Positions 17,702 to 26,224 of a stretch of DNA of 64,000 nt are shown here, piece by piece. Location of the stretch: assembly GCA_052034625.1 (NCBI GenBank), contig JBPOII010000007.1:26390-90389 (forward strand), given 5' to 3'. Each line of letters begins with the position of its first letter. The stretch's first letter is position 1. A model generated the notes under the pieces. It was given only the letters and a program-made list of their open reading frames with translations, ran no database searches and was not told the DNA's origin. This DNA comes from JAVBLP01 sp052034625. Lineage in GTDB: Bacteria; Elusimicrobiota; Endomicrobiia; Endomicrobiales; Endomicrobiaceae. Position numbers and translations under genes: made by a program.

Positions 17702-18187
17702 ATGGCAGATGAAAAACAGATAGAATTAAAAAAATATATGGCGCAGTACGCGGATAAAGAAGACGGCAATTCTTACCTTATAGCGGTTTTGCATAAGGCA
17801 CAAGAACTTTACGGCTATCTGTCCAGAGAAACCATGGAGTTTATCTCTGAAGAGATGAGCATACCCGCTTCTCATATATGGGGAGTAGCGACATTTTATC
17901 ATTACTTCAATCTTACTCCAAAAGGAAAATACACTATATCCGTTTGCCTTGGTACGGCATGCTATGTTAAAGGTGCCGGCGAAATAATGGAAACATTGAA
18001 AGAAGAACTTAAAATAAAAGAGGGTGAAACAACAAAAGATATGATGTTTACCCTGCAGGAAGCAAGATGTCTTGGCGCATGCGGTCTTGCACCTGTAATA
18101 ATGATAAACGGGAAGATTCACGGAGAGCTGACGCCAAAAAAGGTCGTTGAAATTATTAAGGAATACAAGAAAAAAGAAGGCAAATAA
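17702..18187 (+). CDS. hydC: Hydrogenase subunit HydC (NuoE-like [2Fe-2S]), set 1
   Basis: This 161-aa protein has the helical N-terminus (IAVLHKAQELYGYLSRE) and thioredoxin-like [2Fe-2S] domain of NuoE. Its four cysteines lie in CLGTACYVKGAG and CLGACGLAPV. It should pass electrons within the HydABC complex. It starts one base after the hydA stop. HydG follows two bases after its stop, so all five genes look like one transcript. Confidence 0.92.
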   Translation: MADEKQIELKKYMAQYADKEDGNSYLIAVLHKAQELYGYLSRETMEFISEEMSIPASHIWGVATFYHYFNLTPKGKYTISVCLGTACYVKGAGEIMETLKEELKIKEGETTKDMMFTLQEARCLGACGLAPVIMINGKIHGELTPKKVVEIIKEYKKKEGK

Positions 18188-18188
18188 A

Positions 18189-19571
18189 TTGAAACATGTT
18201 GATGAAGCAAAAATAGCTTCTTTGCTTAAAGTTGAAGCTGGTGAGTACGAGATAGACAGTATTATTGAAAAGACAAAACAATTAAAAAGACTTACCCTTG
18301 AGGAATCTGCAAAACTTCTTTCAGTTGTTGATGAAAAGTTGCTGAAAAAGATTTATGATGCGGCGGCATATGTAAAAAACACTATTTACGGCAAAAGAGT
18401 AGTGATGTTCGTACCGCTTTATATAAGCAATTTATGTTCCAATAATTGTGTCTATTGCGGTTTTGCTGCGAATAATAAACAAACAGTAAGAAAAGCTCTT
18501 ACTCCTGAAGAAATTAAAGAGCAGACAGAGATCTTGCTTAAAAGAGGACATAAGCGTATTTTAATGGTTTCAGGAGAATCAGCCTCTAAAAAGAATATTG
18601 ACTATTATGTTGATGCTGTAAAAGCTATTTATTCAGCGGAATATAAAGGAAATAAAATTAAAAGAGTAAATGTAAATTTAGCTCCTTTAACTGTTGAAGA
18701 ATTTAAAAAATTGAAAGAAGCCGGTATTGGTACTTATCAAATATTTCAAGAAACTTATCATGAGGCTACATATAGAAAACTTCATATTTCCGGGGCAAAA
18801 ATGGATCCGGACAATCGTCTTGATGCAATAGACAGGGCTTTTGCTGCCGGAATAGACGATGTCGGCATTGGACCTTTGCTTGGCCTGTATGATTATCGTT
18901 TTGAAGCTCTTGCAATGCTTATGCATATAGAATATTTGGAAAAAAAGCATGGTATAGGTCCTCATACTATATCAGTTCCGCGTATAGAGCCTGCCCCCGG
19001 TGTGGACTATGCTTCTAAACCTGAATATCCTCTCTCAGACGATGACTTTAAAAAACTTGTAGCTGTATTAAGATTGTCTGTGCCTTATACGGGCATTATA
19101 ATGTCTACAAGGGAAACTGCTGAAATGAGAGATACTCTTGTAAATCTCGGCGTATCGCAGATCAGTGCGGAATCTAAAGTAACGCCCGGCGGATATGAAG
19201 AAAACGATAAACATAATGACCATTTAGACAGACAGTTTTCTTTAAATGACCAGCGCTCGCTTGACGAAATAGCCCATTCGCTTATTTCTCAAGGATATAT
19301 TCCGAGTTTTTGTGCGGCTTGTTACCGTAAGAACAGAACAGGCGAAAACTTTATGGATCTTGCAAAACCCGGCGAGATAAAGCATATGTGCGATATGAAT
19401 GCTTTAATAACACTAAAAGAGTATCTCGATGATTTTGCTTCACCTGAAGTGAAGGAAGAAGGCTATAAACTTATTGATGAATATAAGAATAGGCTTGACG
19501 GAAAAAGCCTAAAAATGCTTGATAAGTTCTTTACTAATATTGATCATGGCATAAGAGACGAATATATTTGA
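18189..19571 (+). CDS. hydG: [FeFe]-hydrogenase maturase HydG (radical SAM)
   Basis: This ~460-aa radical SAM enzyme cleaves tyrosine to supply CO and CN ligands for the H-cluster. The CxxxCxxC motif is CSNNCVYCGF. The C-terminal auxiliary cluster motif is CAACYRKNRTGENFMDLAK with a final Cys 22 residues later (KHMC). The likely start is TTG at 18189, just after the hydC stop, with GAAGG ~8 nt upstream. The frame also opens from an ATG inside hydC, but that adds a lysine-rich extension. HydE and HydF are not in this window. Confidence 0.93.
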   Translation: MKHVDEAKIASLLKVEAGEYEIDSIIEKTKQLKRLTLEESAKLLSVVDEKLLKKIYDAAAYVKNTIYGKRVVMFVPLYISNLCSNNCVYCGFAANNKQTVRKALTPEEIKEQTEILLKRGHKRILMVSGESASKKNIDYYVDAVKAIYSAEYKGNKIKRVNVNLAPLTVEEFKKLKEAGIGTYQIFQETYHEATYRKLHISGAKMDPDNRLDAIDRAFAAGIDDVGIGPLLGLYDYRFEALAMLMHIEYLEKKHGIGPHTISVPRIEPAPGVDYASKPEYPLSDDDFKKLVAVLRLSVPYTGIIMSTRETAEMRDTLVNLGVSQISAESKVTPGGYEENDKHNDHLDRQFSLNDQRSLDEIAHSLISQGYIPSFCAACYRKNRTGENFMDLAKPGEIKHMCDMNALITLKEYLDDFASPEVKEEGYKLIDEYKNRLDGKSLKMLDKFFTNIDHGIRDEYI

Positions 19572-19595
19572 GATGCTTGAAAAAATAAATATTCG

Positions 19596-19627
19596 AAAAG
19601 CCCGGTATTTCTGCCGGGCTTTTTTTA
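19596..19627 (+). terminator. Rho-independent terminator after hydG
   Basis: A 10-bp stem, AAAAGCCCGG (19596-19605) with CCGGGCTTTT (19614-19623), is followed by T residues. It closes hydrogenase cluster 1. Confidence 0.9.
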
Positions 19628-19670
19628 GTTTAAGCAATAACTCTTCCCAAAATACTTTAAATTTTATGTC

Positions 19671-19699
19671 TTGCAATAGCTTTTTTAGGCGTGTATACT
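19671..19699 (+). promoter_or_regulatory. Promoter of the acetyltransferase gene
   Basis: TTGCAA (19671-19676), a 17-bp spacer and TATACT (19694-19699) lie about 40 nt upstream of the ATG at 19740. An AAAGGA site precedes that ATG. Confidence 0.55.
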
Positions 19700-19739
19700 A
19701 TTTTTGGCAGGCGGTAAAAACATATAAAAGGATACAGCT

Positions 19740-20276
19740 ATGAATACTATAAAAACAAAAAGACTGATTTTAAGGCCTTTTATGGAAGAAGATATAGATG
19801 ATTTTAATGAATACGGAAAAAGTTTGAAAGTCGGTCCGAATGCCGGATGGAAACCTCATGAAAGTAAAGAAGAGTCAATGAAAATTTTGAAAGAGTTCAT
19901 AGAAAAAAAAGAAGCTTGGGCAATTGTCAAACAGAAAAGCATGAAAGTTATAGGCTCTGTCGGACTTCATTCCGATAAAAGAAGAGATAATCCTAATACG
20001 AGGAATCTCGGTTATGTATTAAATGAAAAATTCTGGGGTAAGGGTTATGCGACAGAAGCATCTTTTGCCGCTTTAGATTATGCTTTTAATATTTTAAAAG
20101 TCGATCTTGTGTCCATAACACATCTTTCATTTAATATTGCTTCAAAAAGAGTTGTTGAAAAACTCGGGTTTTTACAAGAAGGGCTTTTACGCCGTGCCTT
20201 TAGATCTTCCGACGGGACCATTTATGATATTGTCTGTTATTCAATGACTCAAGAAGAGTATTTCAATAAAATATAA
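19740..20276 (+). CDS. GNAT-family N-acetyltransferase (RimJ/RimL type)
   Basis: This 178-aa protein starts TKRLILRPFMEEDIDDF, as in RimJ/RimL-like ribosomal-protein or peptide acetyltransferases. It carries the acetyl-CoA binding region LNEKFWGKGYATEAS (Q/RxxGxG/A type). The C-terminal half NIASKRVVEKLGFLQEGLLR is typical of the family. Its substrate cannot be inferred. It is monocistronic, with its own promoter, between the two hydrogenase clusters, and is not obviously related to them. Confidence 0.88.
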   Translation: MNTIKTKRLILRPFMEEDIDDFNEYGKSLKVGPNAGWKPHESKEESMKILKEFIEKKEAWAIVKQKSMKVIGSVGLHSDKRRDNPNTRNLGYVLNEKFWGKGYATEASFAALDYAFNILKVDLVSITHLSFNIASKRVVEKLGFLQEGLLRRAFRSSDGTIYDIVCYSMTQEEYFNKI

Positions 20277-20386
20277 ACACTTCATTTTCATTTCTCATTC
20301 ATAATTGCAGTTATAAGTTCGTAATTATTCCCTATCATTTTACCCATATTTCATATCTGCTTTTAAAAATATCCTAATACAAAAAC

Positions 20387-20402
20387 AATTGAAAAATCAA
20401 TT
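20387..20402. promoter_or_regulatory. 6-4-6 inverted repeat upstream of rex
   Basis: AATTGAAAAATCAATT is a perfect inverted repeat 40 bp upstream of a TTGACA (20442-20447) that precedes rex. A near-identical repeat (GATTGAAAAATCAATC, 40785-40800) sits 37 bp upstream of the TTGACA of the TetR promoter. It may be an activator site or UP-like element. Confidence 0.35.
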
Positions 20403-20518
20403 ATAACTTCAAAACATTGAATTTAGATATATTTAAACTTCTTGACAATAATCTTAAAATAAATAAAAATATATCAATAAATTTTTATAGATAAAAAAAT
20501 ACTGATTTGAGGTTCAGC

Positions 20519-21184
20519 ATGTCTAATGATAATTCTCAGGAAAAATTAAAGACTTTTTCTGAGCCCACAGTAAGAAGGCTGCCTGTATATCATCACTATT
20601 TGCAAAAAGTTTTGGAAGAAGGTGTACAGTTTATTTCCACGACGCAGATAGCCGCTGACCTTAATCTTATTCCCGTACAGGTCAGAAAAGATCTTGAAGT
20701 TACCGGTCTTGAAGGCAAACCGAAAGTCGGCTATGAAGTATCAGCTCTTTTGAAAGCAATAGAGGACTTTTTAGGTCTGGATCGTATAAATCCGGCTATT
20801 TTAGTCGGTGCGGGACATCTCGGTAATGCGATTCTCGGCTATCAGGGTTTTAAAGATTATGGTCTTAATATCGCGGCCGCTTTTGACAGTGATTTTGTAA
20901 AAATAGGAAAGTTTATACACGGTAAACCTGTTTATTCTATAGATTCAATGGCTAATTATATAAAAGAACATAGAACGGAAGTCGGCATTATTACCGTTCC
21001 TGCAAGTTTTGCACAGGATATAGCAGATATTATGGTAGATGCAGGCATAAAAGCTATATGGAACTTTGCTCCGGCAAGAATAACTTCAAAAAAACCGGAA
21101 GTGCTTATACAGCATGAAAATCTTGCTTCTTCGCTTGCCTTGCTTTCAAAGAAAATAATTGATGTGAATAAAAAAAACAAATAA
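20519..21184 (+). CDS. rex: Redox-sensing transcriptional repressor Rex
   Basis: This 221-aa regulator has an N-terminal winged helix (EPTVRRLPVYHHYLQKVLEEG ... STTQIAADLNLIPVQVRKDL). A Rossmann domain follows, with the NAD(H) motif VGAGHLGNAILGY. Rex binds DNA when NADH/NAD+ is low and releases it when NADH rises, derepressing fermentative and hydrogenase genes. ATG 20519 is preferred to an upstream TTG because GAGG lies 6 nt before it. The gene is 9 bp ahead of hydC2, so rex is probably co-transcribed with the hydrogenase it would control. Confidence 0.94.
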   Translation: MSNDNSQEKLKTFSEPTVRRLPVYHHYLQKVLEEGVQFISTTQIAADLNLIPVQVRKDLEVTGLEGKPKVGYEVSALLKAIEDFLGLDRINPAILVGAGHLGNAILGYQGFKDYGLNIAAAFDSDFVKIGKFIHGKPVYSIDSMANYIKEHRTEVGIITVPASFAQDIADIMVDAGIKAIWNFAPARITSKKPEVLIQHENLASSLALLSKKIIDVNKKNK

Positions 21185-21193
21185 AAGGAGAAC

Positions 21194-21688
21194 ATGGTTA
21201 TGCAGGGAAGTTATAGCAAGTTTCAAAAAGTATGCCAGGTTATTGAAGAGAACAATCATGACAAATCAAAACTTATACCCATTCTTCAAGCAGTACAGAA
21301 TGAGTATAAATATTTACCGGAAGAAATACTTGCTTTTATAGCTTCTTCCCTAAATATTTCACCTGCCAGAGTTTACGGTGTTGCTACATTTTTTGCACAC
21401 TTCACATTAAAACCTAAAGGCAAATATATTATAAAAGTATGTGACGGAACGGCATGTCATGTAAAAAAGTCTACAGCATTAATAGACGCTATTAAAAATA
21501 AACTTGGACTGAAAGACGGGGAACATACTACAAAAGATATGCTTTTTACTTTAGAAACCGTCTCCTGCTTGGGTGCCTGCGGTCTTGCTCCCGTACTTCT
21601 TATTAATGAAGATGTTCACGGACAGGTTACTCCCGATAAAGTGGTTCAGCTTATTGATGCAGTGATCAAAGAAGAGGAGGCGAAATAA
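21194..21688 (+). CDS. hydC: Hydrogenase subunit HydC (NuoE-like), set 2
   Basis: This 164-aa NuoE-type protein has an N-terminal helical bundle (LIPILQAVQNEYKYLPEE). Its [2Fe-2S] cysteines lie in CDGTACHVKKS and CLGACGLAPV. It parallels the set 1 subunit at 17702 closely. An AAAGGAG site precedes ATG 21194. It overlaps hydB2 by one base and belongs to the rex-hydC-hydB-hydA operon. Confidence 0.93.
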   Translation: MVMQGSYSKFQKVCQVIEENNHDKSKLIPILQAVQNEYKYLPEEILAFIASSLNISPARVYGVATFFAHFTLKPKGKYIIKVCDGTACHVKKSTALIDAIKNKLGLKDGEHTTKDMLFTLETVSCLGACGLAPVLLINEDVHGQVTPDKVVQLIDAVIKEEEAK

Positions 21689-23562
21689 TGATAGATCTTG
21701 ATAAAATTACTTCATCTGTTGCAAAATCTTTTGAACATATAGATAAAAGAATTATTATTTGTGCGGGAACCGGCTGTGTCGCTAACGGCTCTTTGAAAGT
21801 CTATGATGCTTTTATAAATAAGGCAAAAGAAAAAGGATTAAAAGTATCCATAGAATTAAAAGAAGAAAAAGAGAAATCCACATTGCTTTCTAAAAGCGGC
21901 TGCCAGGGCTTTTGTCAGATGGGACCTCTTGTAAATATTTTGCCGGCAGGAATTCTTTACAATAAAGTAAAACCGGAAGATGTTGAAGAGATCTTAGAAA
22001 AAAGCATAAAACATGATGAGATAGTAGAAAGACTGTGTTATCAGGAAAAAGGAAAAGTGTTTAAAGGTCAGGAAGAAATACCTTTTTATACAAAACAGCA
22101 TAGATCTGTCATTAAACAATGCGGAGTTATCGACCCTGAAAGTATGGATGAATATATTTATGACGGCGGATATAGAGCGGCAAAAAAAGCCTGTCTTGAA
22201 ATGACGGATAAAGAGATATGTGATCTGGTATTGGAATCAGGTTTAAGAGGACGCGGCGGAGGAGGTTTTCCGGCAGGTAAAAAATGGGAAGCCGCAAGGA
22301 TACAGCCGAAAGGTAAAAAATATGTAATATGCAATGGAGATGAAGGCGATCCGGGCGCATTTATGGACAGAAGCCTCATGGAAGGAAATCCGCATAGTAT
22401 TATTGAAGGTATGATAATAGTATCTAAAGCAATAGGAGCTGATGAAGGATATGTATATGTAAGAACAGAATATGCTTTAGCTGTTGAAAGAATGAAAAAA
22501 GCGGTTGCTGAAGCTATGGAAGAAGGTCTTTTAGGGGAAAAGATCTTTGGTTCAGACCATAATTTTACATTACATGTTATGGAAGGTGCTGGAGCATTCG
22601 TTTGCGGTGAAGAAACCGCATTGATAGCTTCTGTTGAAGGCAAAAGAGGTATGCCTTCTCCAAAACCGCCTTTCCCTGCACAGAAGGGATTATGGGGAAA
22701 ACCGACTATTATCAATAATGTTGAAACTCTTGCAACTGTTCCTATGGTGATTAATGAAGGTGCCGAAAATTTTAAAAAGATAGGAACGCCGACTTCGCCG
22801 GGAACAAAAACATTTGCATTAACAGGTCATGTTTTAAATACAGGACTTATAGAAGTACCTTTCGGCGATACTTTAAGACATATAATATTTGATATTGCCG
22901 GCGGAGTAACCGATGATAAAGGTAATGTCAGCGAAGATAATTTTAAAGCCGTTCAAATAGGCGGACCTTCGGGCGGATGTTTAACTAAAGACCATTTGGA
23001 CCTGCCTTTAGATTTTGATTCTTTAAGAAAAGCCGGCGCTATGGTAGGTTCAGGCGGACTTGTTGTAATGAATCAAAGTACTTGTATGGTTAAGATCGCA
23101 AAATTCTTTATGCAGTTTACGCAGAATGAATCTTGCGGGAAATGTGTTCTTTGCAGAGAAGGCACAAAACAAATGCTTTTAATGCTTGAAGATATTACTG
23201 AAGGCAGGGCTGATGAGAATACAATTCCTTTACTTGAAAAACTTGCCAAAGCCGTTCAAATAGGTTCTTTATGTGCTTTGGGTAAAACTGCTCCTAATCC
23301 GGTTCTGTCAACATTAAAATATTTTAGAAATGAATATGATGCTCATGTAAAAGAAAAAAAATGTCCTGCCGGAGAGTGTACAAATCTTGTAAATTATTCA
23401 ATTAATGATAATTGTAAAGGATGTACTGTTTGTGCTCTTAAATGTCCTGTAAAGGCAATTAAGGGAGAAAGAAAAGGAAAACATACTATAGACACTTCTA
23501 TTTGTATTAAGTGCGGAGTATGTATGGATGTATGTAAATTTCAAGCAGTGGAAAGGGGCTAA
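21688..23562 (+). CDS. hydB: Hydrogenase subunit HydB/HndC (NuoF-like), set 2
   Basis: This 624-aa protein has, in order, a thioredoxin-like [2Fe-2S] domain (CAGTGCVANGS ... SGCQGFCQMGP, ~25-120), the NuoF FMN/NADH core (GLRGRGGGGFPAGKKW, CNGDEGDPGAFMDR, CGEETALIASVEGKRGMP) and the SCGKCVLCREG cluster. A C-terminal 2x[4Fe-4S] ferredoxin domain (CKGCTVCALKCP, CIKCGVCMDVCKF) completes it. This is the complete HydB architecture of trimeric electron-bifurcating hydrogenases such as Thermotoga HydABC. Confidence 0.93.
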   Translation: MIDLDKITSSVAKSFEHIDKRIIICAGTGCVANGSLKVYDAFINKAKEKGLKVSIELKEEKEKSTLLSKSGCQGFCQMGPLVNILPAGILYNKVKPEDVEEILEKSIKHDEIVERLCYQEKGKVFKGQEEIPFYTKQHRSVIKQCGVIDPESMDEYIYDGGYRAAKKACLEMTDKEICDLVLESGLRGRGGGGFPAGKKWEAARIQPKGKKYVICNGDEGDPGAFMDRSLMEGNPHSIIEGMIIVSKAIGADEGYVYVRTEYALAVERMKKAVAEAMEEGLLGEKIFGSDHNFTLHVMEGAGAFVCGEETALIASVEGKRGMPSPKPPFPAQKGLWGKPTIINNVETLATVPMVINEGAENFKKIGTPTSPGTKTFALTGHVLNTGLIEVPFGDTLRHIIFDIAGGVTDDKGNVSEDNFKAVQIGGPSGGCLTKDHLDLPLDFDSLRKAGAMVGSGGLVVMNQSTCMVKIAKFFMQFTQNESCGKCVLCREGTKQMLLMLEDITEGRADENTIPLLEKLAKAVQIGSLCALGKTAPNPVLSTLKYFRNEYDAHVKEKKCPAGECTNLVNYSINDNCKGCTVCALKCPVKAIKGERKGKHTIDTSICIKCGVCMDVCKFQAVERG

Positions 23563-23564
23563 AT

Positions 23565-25577
23565 ATGGAAAAACAATTAATTATAAACAATACAAAAGTT
23601 AATTTCACTGATGAAAAAAATATTCTTGAAGTAATAAGAAAAGAGAATATTGAGCTTCCTACATTCTGTTATCACTCCGAGCTCAGTGCTTACGGCTCAT
23701 GCAGATTATGTATGGTAGAAATTGAAGGAAGAGGCATACAGCCTGCATGTTCAACACCTCCTGAAAACGGTATGAAGATCAGAACGAATAATCAGGAAAT
23801 CCGGGAAATGAGAAAGATCATAGTCGAGCTTTTGCTTGCAAATCATGATAAAGACTGTACATCATGCCGTAAAAGCGAAACTTGCCAGCTTCAAACTCTT
23901 TCAAGAAGACTTGGAATAGATCATGTAAGATTTAAAAATATTGCAAAGAAAGAGGAGAAAGATCTTTCAACACATGCACTTGTAAGAGATACGGGTAAAT
24001 GCGTTCTTTGCGGTGACTGTGTAAGATTCTGTGAAGAGATACAAAGTATAGGTGCAATAGATTTTGCATATCGCGGTTCAAATTCTCAAGTATGTCCGAG
24101 CTTCGGTAAAGATTTAGATGATACTGAATGTGTTTATTGCGGACAATGTGCAAGAGTATGCCCTACAGGCGCTCTTACTCCTAAATCTGAAGTAAGTCAT
24201 GTATGGAAGGCTTTAAGCGATCCAAATAAAAAAGTTATTGTGGCAATAGCACCGGCAGTACGTGCGGCAATAGGAGAATCTTTCGGGCTTTTTGGAGAGA
24301 ACGGTACTGAGTCTGCAGGAAAAATCGTAACGGCTTTGCGTACAATGGGATTTGCAAGAGTATTTGATATTTCTTTTGCTGCCGATATGACAATAGTCGA
24401 GGAAGCAAATGAATTTGTTGAAAGGCTTGGAAGCGGAAAAAATATGCCTCAATTTACTTCATGCTGTCCGGCTTGGGTAAAATTCGTGGAACAATATTAT
24501 CCCGATATGATCAGCAATCTTTCAAGCTGCCGCTCTCCTCAGGGAATGTTCGGCTCAATGGCAAAAGAAGTTATGCCTGAAGTTCTTGAAATTAAAAAAG
24601 AAGATCTAGTAGTTGTTGTTATAATGCCTTGCACAGCTAAAAAGTTTGAAGCAAGAAGACCGGAACTTTCAAAAGACGGTATTCAGGATATAGATTATGT
24701 TTTAACAACTCAGGAATTTGCGCGTATGATAGAAGAAACAGGCTTGCGTTTTGCTGATATAGAACCGTCTTCTTTTGATATGCCTATGGGATTTAAAACC
24801 GGCGGCGGAGTAATATTCGGGAATTCCGGCGGTGTTACCGAAGCTGTTCTTAGAAATGTTATACAGACAAAAGACGGCATTGATGAAACTGAAGAATTTA
24901 ATTTTGTCCGCGGAGATGAAGGAGTCAGAGAAGCTGTAGCAAATGTAGGAGGAAAAGAGTTAAAGATAGCAATAGTACACGGTTTAAAAAACGCAAGAAA
25001 TCTTGTAAGGAATATTAAATCAGGGAAAGCGCAGTATGATTTTATTGAAGTTATGGCATGCCCGGGCGGATGTATAGGAGGTGCAGGACAGCCTGTTTAT
25101 AAAGATCTGTCTGTAAGGCAAAACCGTACAAAAATATTGTATGAAAATGATAAAACTCTGGATCTTCACAAACCGCAGGACAATCCATATCTTCAGAAAA
25201 TGTATTCTGACTATTTAGGAAGACCCGGAAGTGAAAAAGCCCATGAATTGCTGCATACTTATCACAGCAATAAAAAAAGGCTTCAAGAAGGACCTTTTAC
25301 AATATATGCTTCTAAAAAAGAGAAAAAGCTTAATATCAATGTATGTTTCGGTACAAGCTGTATGTTAAAAGGTTCACAAAAACTTTTAAAACAAATACTT
25401 GATTATGTTGAAACAAAAGATTTTAAAGATAATGTCGGTGTTGATGCTTCTTTCTGTTTTGAAAAATGCTCAAAAGGCCCTGTAGTAAGAATAGGCAGCC
25501 GTACTATAGAAAAATGTACTATTGAAATGGCGGAAAAAGTGATAAATGAAGAGATAAAGAAAATTCCTCAGGAATAA
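23565..25577 (+). CDS. hydA: [FeFe]-hydrogenase catalytic subunit HydA, set 2 (canonical)
   Basis: This 670-aa protein has an N-terminal [2Fe-2S] domain, a His-Cys cluster (HDKDCTSCRKSETC) and two [4Fe-4S] motifs. Its H-domain has all three canonical motifs: TSCCPAW (298-304), MPCTAKKFE (from 354) and MACPGGCIGGAGQP (from 497). A C-terminal thioredoxin-like [2Fe-2S] domain follows (CFGTSCMLKGS ... CFEKCSKGPVV, ~585-660), as in Thermotoga HydA. With HydB and HydC it should couple NADH and reduced ferredoxin oxidation to H2 evolution, or the reverse. It lies under Rex and ends ahead of a terminator. Confidence 0.95.
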   Translation: MEKQLIINNTKVNFTDEKNILEVIRKENIELPTFCYHSELSAYGSCRLCMVEIEGRGIQPACSTPPENGMKIRTNNQEIREMRKIIVELLLANHDKDCTSCRKSETCQLQTLSRRLGIDHVRFKNIAKKEEKDLSTHALVRDTGKCVLCGDCVRFCEEIQSIGAIDFAYRGSNSQVCPSFGKDLDDTECVYCGQCARVCPTGALTPKSEVSHVWKALSDPNKKVIVAIAPAVRAAIGESFGLFGENGTESAGKIVTALRTMGFARVFDISFAADMTIVEEANEFVERLGSGKNMPQFTSCCPAWVKFVEQYYPDMISNLSSCRSPQGMFGSMAKEVMPEVLEIKKEDLVVVVIMPCTAKKFEARRPELSKDGIQDIDYVLTTQEFARMIEETGLRFADIEPSSFDMPMGFKTGGGVIFGNSGGVTEAVLRNVIQTKDGIDETEEFNFVRGDEGVREAVANVGGKELKIAIVHGLKNARNLVRNIKSGKAQYDFIEVMACPGGCIGGAGQPVYKDLSVRQNRTKILYENDKTLDLHKPQDNPYLQKMYSDYLGRPGSEKAHELLHTYHSNKKRLQEGPFTIYASKKEKKLNINVCFGTSCMLKGSQKLLKQILDYVETKDFKDNVGVDASFCFEKCSKGPVVRIGSRTIEKCTIEMAEKVINEEIKKIPQE

Positions 25578-25621
25578 AAAACAAAGAACATTAAAAAGCA
25601 CACATAAAAATGCTAAAATAG

Positions 25622-25652
25622 AACGGTCGGGATATATGCCCGGCCGTTTTAT
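25622..25652 (+). terminator. Rho-independent terminator after hydrogenase set 2
   Basis: AACGGTCGGG (25622-25631) pairs with CCCGGCCGTT (25639-25648), with one T-G pair, followed by a short T-rich tract. Confidence 0.8.
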
Positions 25653-25669
25653 TTGTTATGGGGGCTAAT

Positions 25670-26083
25670 ATGGGAAGGGCAATGGCTTTGGATTATGGAC
25701 TGAAACGTATAGGGATAGCTATGACCGATATAATGCAGATAATGGCTAGTCCTTTTGATACTATAGAAAGTGTTTCTTTAAAGAAAAATGCCGGCAAAAT
25801 AATAGAGATAGCAAAAAATAATGATGTTTCTACGATTGTAGTCGGTCTTCCGATAAACATGGACGGCACCGAAGGTGAAATGGCTGAAACGGTAAGAAAG
25901 TTCATAGAAGAGATCAAACTTATATCGGATATAGAAATTGTTACTATTGATGAACGCCTGACTACGGCACAAGCGGAAAGAATGCTTATTGATGAAGGCG
26001 ACATTTCAAGAGAGAAGAGAAAAGGACTTAAAGACAAGCTTGCAGCAAGTTTTATTTTGCAGACATATTTAGACACAAAATGA
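25670..26083 (+). CDS. ruvX: Putative pre-16S rRNA nuclease / Holliday-junction resolvase-like YqgF
   Basis: This 137-aa RNase H-fold protein has ALDYGLKRIGIAMTD at the N-terminus, IVVGLPINMDGTEG in the middle and TIDERLTTAQAERML. The acidic catalytic residues D, E and D are retained, the last in the C-terminal LKDKLAASFILQTYLD. The second ATG (25670) is preferred because GGGGG lies 5-6 nt upstream of it. The ATG at 25658 has no ribosome site. The family is implicated in 16S rRNA 5'-end maturation. Confidence 0.9.
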   Translation: MGRAMALDYGLKRIGIAMTDIMQIMASPFDTIESVSLKKNAGKIIEIAKNNDVSTIVVGLPINMDGTEGEMAETVRKFIEEIKLISDIEIVTIDERLTTAQAERMLIDEGDISREKRKGLKDKLAASFILQTYLDTK

Positions 26084-26224
26084 AAAGCAATTAGAAGTTA
26101 ACGACAATGACACTACTTGTTGTCATGTTGAGCCCTGCGGCTACGCACAGGGTAAACTCCGGCACTAAAGGTGCCGAGCCGAAATATCTGCCTTTTGCAG
26201 TTGTCGTTGTCTTTGTAGTTTTTT
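26084..26224. repeat. Dispersed GTCATG-type repeat, reverse-oriented copy
   Basis: From 26122 (GTCATGTTGAG) to ~26200 this is a diverged, inverted relative of the 100-bp repeat at 30357 and 46445. It shares the order GTCATG, TGAG, GGTGCCGAG, ATCTGCC. It holds internal hairpins (CCCTG/CAGGG and GGCAC/GTGCC). The segment ATCTGCCTTTTGCAGTTGTC is also found near 30268. The surrounding TTGTCGTTGTC-like filler has no gene. Confidence 0.6.
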
